A stretch of DNA of 64,000 nt, taken from Rhodococcus sp. 14-2483-1-2 (GTDB lineage Bacteria; Actinomycetota; Actinomycetes; Mycobacteriales; Mycobacteriaceae). The stretch spans positions 1-64,000 of the forward strand of contig NZ_NPFW01000003.1 of assembly GCF_002259405.1 (NCBI RefSeq). Direction: 5' to 3'. Below, in pieces: positions 61,615 through 64,000 of the stretch; the first letter of the stretch is position 1, and the number at the start of each line of letters is the position of its first letter. The notes under the pieces were generated by a model. That model made no database searches, had not been told where the DNA came from, and saw nothing but the letters and a program-made list of their open reading frames with translations. A program made the translations under genes and the position numbers.

Positions 61615-63144
61615 TCAACGACCGACAGACACGAGGTGGGTGCGCGCACCGACCAGACCTGCCACCGCGTCGGGCATGCACTCTTCCGGCACGTCGACGA
61701 CGACGAGTGCCCCGGTGCTGCGCATCATTCGCTCCGCGACATCGAGTCGGGTCAGGACGCGATCACGCTCGCCGGACCCGGTCAACCACACCGTGGAGCT
61801 TGCCCTGCACTCGTCGACGATGGCCGTCGCCTTCTCGTTCCAGGCAGATTCGACGTCCACGGAGACCACCGTCGTCGTCGGATCGTCGCGAAGATCCGAC
61901 GGGGCGAATCGGTCGGGAAACGACCGCCCACAGTGTTCGATGGGCCGCGAGAGGATCCACCGAGAGACGTCGACGGGAACCTCCGAGTCCGCGGGAACCT
62001 GCGCGTAGCTCGAGATTCCCTTCCACGCGACCTCGGGAGCAGACTCGAGAAACCGCTCTAGCCCGACCTTTCCGGCGCGCGTCATGTACGCCACCATCAG
62101 TTGCTCCACGGGCAGATCCATCCGCAGAGGGAAGGACTCCCACCACTGTTCACTGCGCACGGCAATCTGCTGGAGGTGTTCGACTGCGGGGCGACGCACC
62201 CGTTCGTACTCGGTGAGGGCATCGCCGACGGTCGCAGCCGACGCCAGTGCAGCATCGAGTGCGATGGCGTCTTCCATGGCCAACTTCGTTCCCGATCCGA
62301 TCGAGTAATGGGCGGTGTGAGCGGCGTCCCCGAGGAGAACGACATTGTCCACCGACCACTTTCGGCACTTGACGGTTCGGAACTGCATCCACCTGGTCCG
62401 GTTTCCGATGAGCCTGTGATCCTGGAGGGTGTCGGCAAAGGCCGTCTCGAGGTAGCGCAACGACGCCTCGTCACTGTCGGTCGGATCGGTGGCAGCGGTC
62501 GTGACGTCGAAGCCCGCGCGGTGCCACGCGTCGAGATCCGTCTCGATCAGGAACGTACTGCGATCCGGCGCATAGGGATACGCGTGTGCGACGAAAGTGC
62601 CGTGCTCGGTGGTGACGGGTACAAAAATGGCGCTTGCCAGTGCGAAATCCGTTCCACACCAGAGGTAGAGGCCGGTTCCGGTGCTGATGTCGGTGCCGAA
62701 CCCCGGGTCTGCCGTTCGCGTTGCGCTGTTGATTCCGTCCGAGGCAATGACGAGGTCGACATCGAGATCGCCCGGTTCACGGCGTTCGCCGAATTCGAGC
62801 CGAACCCCTGCGTCACGCGCTTGCTCCTGCAGGACGGACAGCAGCGAGGTACGGGCCACAGCGAGCAGATCACCGTGGGCCAAGCGGGCGATCGACTCCC
62901 CCACCTGCATCGACATCTCGTGTGAATACGACTGGGCGACAATTGCATCGAGTGATGCAGCGTCGGCCCGACGTAGATTCCGCTGCGTCCGTGAGGCGAG
63001 GCCGACTCCGAACCCGAACGTGGTGTCCGGTGAACTCTGTTCGTAGACGGTGATCTCCGCGTTGGGATTGGACAGTTTCAGCAGCCGCGCGGCGTAGAGG
63101 CCACCTGGGCCCCCGCCGATGACTGCGACGCGGTCGAGTTTCAT
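61615..63144 (-). CDS. FAD-dependent aryl-CoA hydroxylase (salicylyl-/anthraniloyl-CoA monooxygenase-like)
   Basis: The 509-residue protein starts MKLDRVAVIGGGPGGLYAAR (FAD Rossmann motif) and continues NPNAEITVYEQSSPDTTFGF. It has the second FAD motif VVLLGDAAHTAHYSIGSGT and DGINSATR. The N-terminal part matches salicylyl-CoA 5-hydroxylase and the hydroxylase half of anthraniloyl-CoA monooxygenase. The last 100 residues resemble a short linker, without the following OYE domain. Its ATG overlaps the stop of the aryl-AMP ligase (ATGA), and a TetR follows. It likely hydroxylates an aryl-CoA made by that ligase. Confidence 0.82.
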   Translation of the reverse strand: MKLDRVAVIGGGPGGLYAARLLKLSNPNAEITVYEQSSPDTTFGFGVGLASRTQRNLRRADAASLDAIVAQSYSHEMSMQVGESIARLAHGDLLAVARTSLLSVLQEQARDAGVRLEFGERREPGDLDVDLVIASDGINSATRTADPGFGTDISTGTGLYLWCGTDFALASAIFVPVTTEHGTFVAHAYPYAPDRSTFLIETDLDAWHRAGFDVTTAATDPTDSDEASLRYLETAFADTLQDHRLIGNRTRWMQFRTVKCRKWSVDNVVLLGDAAHTAHYSIGSGTKLAMEDAIALDAALASAATVGDALTEYERVRRPAVEHLQQIAVRSEQWWESFPLRMDLPVEQLMVAYMTRAGKVGLERFLESAPEVAWKGISSYAQVPADSEVPVDVSRWILSRPIEHCGRSFPDRFAPSDLRDDPTTTVVSVDVESAWNEKATAIVDECRASSTVWLTGSGERDRVLTRLDVAERMMRSTGALVVVDVPEECMPDAVAGLVGARTHLVSVGR

Positions 63145-64000
63145 TGTTGCCTCTCGAGCTTCGCGGCGATGTCCAGCCGCAAACGCTTCTTGTCGATCTT
63201 GTTGACGTTGGTTCGGGGAAGCGCGTCGAGCCATTCGAGGCGCTCCGGCCATTTGAACTTGGCCACACCGAGTCCCGTGAGGTGGTCCTGCACGTCGGCC
63301 ATCGTCAACGGGGCCCCGTCGGTGACGAGATACGCGCACGTCTTCTCGCCGAGTCGAGGGTCGGGCATCGCGACGACGGCCGCGCCCACGATGGCCGGAT
63401 GGTCGAGCAGTAGAAGCTCCACCTCCTCGGCGTTGATCTTCTCGCCGCCGCGGTTGATGAGGTCTTTGATGCGCCCCTCGATCGTGACGTACCGCTCGCC
63501 GTCGACGACGGAGATCGAAGCCAGATCGCCGGTTCGGTAGAAGCCGTCGGAGGTGAAGGCAGTCCGATTGTGTTCGGGGGCACCGAAATACCCGGTGATC
63601 GTGTACGGGCCACGGCAACACAATTCGCCGACTTCCCCGTCGGGTAGCTCGATCTCCGTGCCGGGATCGAGAATGCGCACCTCGTCCTCGGCGCAGACAG
63701 GAGTACCGACTGTGGTGATTCGAGCGTCGCGAGGGGCGGCGACAGGGGTGACGGTGAGCAGGCCCTCGGACATCCCGAACAGTTGACCCGCCCAATGATC
63801 TCCGCCGTCGTCGACGCGGTCCATCAGTGCCGGTGAGACTTTGGCACCGGACAGGATCACGTGCCGCAGACGCTCACGCACGCGATCGAACTCGGGGCTC
63901 GACACGGCCTGGTAGTGACCGTGGCCGATCAACACCTCGGTGGCCTCCGCGCGCTCCATCAGGTCGAACGCCGATCCGACGTCGGCGGTCGCGAGTACCA
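63141..64000 (-). CDS. Aryl-AMP ligase / benzoate-CoA-type ligase (EntE/SdgA-like), cut by window edge
   Basis: At least 286 residues of an ANL-superfamily ligase are present; the N-terminus lies beyond the right edge, because the frame stays open through VLATADVGSAFDLM at the end. Visible motifs are FGMSEGLLTVTPVAAP, FYRTGDLASISVVDGERYVT, LINRGGEKINAEEVELLLLD and LPRTNVNKIDKKRL with the C-terminal lysine. This subgroup activates 2,3-dihydroxybenzoate or salicylate. It is coupled to the aryl-CoA hydroxylase downstream. Together they suggest salicylate-like degradation via the CoA ester. Confidence 0.85.
   Translation of the reverse strand, partial: VLATADVGSAFDLMERAEATEVLIGHGHYQAVSSPEFDRVRERLRHVILSGAKVSPALMDRVDDGGDHWAGQLFGMSEGLLTVTPVAAPRDARITTVGTPVCAEDEVRILDPGTEIELPDGEVGELCCRGPYTITGYFGAPEHNRTAFTSDGFYRTGDLASISVVDGERYVTIEGRIKDLINRGGEKINAEEVELLLLDHPAIVGAAVVAMPDPRLGEKTCAYLVTDGAPLTMADVQDHLTGLGVAKFKWPERLEWLDALPRTNVNKIDKKRLRLDIAAKLERQQ

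Noticed and set aside
1-64000. CRISPR arrays, tRNA or rRNA genes, insertion sequences and prophage genes
   Set aside because: I looked for repeated spacers, cloverleaf or ribosomal sequences, transposases and integrases and saw none.

Overview
The window is chromosomal DNA from a high-G+C actinomycete of the mycolic-acid group. It is most likely a Rhodococcus (or Rhodococcoides) or a close relative. The reasons are the strong G/C bias at third codon positions, GTG starts, frequent ATGA/GTGA gene overlaps, many TetR and PucR regulators, several acyl-CoA dehydrogenases, and a CinA and a UsfY-like protein of mycobacterial type. The species assignment is inference. I see no rRNA, tRNA, CRISPR array, insertion sequence or prophage. 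About 66 genes fill almost the whole window.

Layout, left to right. 1-3.1 kb: start of an acyl-CoA carboxylase beta subunit, an acyl-CoA dehydrogenase and a divergent TetR separated by a four-box operator, then a luciferase-like flavoenzyme. 3.2-6.1 kb: transglutaminase-like protein, CsbD-like stress protein, small membrane proteins, a UsfY-like protein and a PdxK/ThiD-type kinase. 6.3-8.5 kb: SRPBCC protein and phytoene-dehydrogenase-like flavoprotein. 8.7-11.2 kb: a partner-switching module (two STAS proteins, an RsbW-like ATPase, a PAS/SpoIIE-type phosphatase). 11.2-22.3 kb: mixed regulators and enzymes, including a tandem-fused double TetR, two coupled enzymes facing a PucR regulator, and a MerR regulator fused to a glyoxalase-type domain.

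22.4-28.4 kb: the most coherent metabolic unit. It holds an MHS importer and an acyl-CoA ligase, a divergent TetR, then an ACAD11-type dehydrogenase and an APH-type kinase gene that carries a frameshift. Two identical 20-bp palindromes bracket the TetR gene. The gene set resembles the levulinate/4-hydroxyacid (lva; mammalian ACAD10/11) pathway.

28.4-38.0 kb: a secreted GH43-like protein, a PAS-GGDEF diguanylate cyclase, an orphan ketosynthase, a zinc-ribbon protein, a glutathione-independent formaldehyde dehydrogenase, and the L-arabinose operon araB-araD-araA. 38.0-42.5 kb: a hydroxyacid dehydrogenase/lyase pair opposite a GntR regulator and an MHS transporter. 42.5-47.1 kb: response regulator, histidine kinase, MHS transporter and an orphan TAXI solute-binding lipoprotein on one strand, suggesting transporter-linked sensing. 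47.2-52.5 kb: secreted or hypothetical proteins, a DoxX-like protein and CinA.

52.6-64.0 kb: a PucR regulator divergent from a three-part fusion (membrane di-iron hydroxylase, FAD/NAD reductase, 2Fe-2S ferredoxin), a molybdenum oxidoreductase with its own reductase, two hydrolases, a deaminase, a TetR, and an aryl-AMP ligase with a flavin hydroxylase that together suggest aryl-CoA (salicylate-type) degradation running off the right edge.
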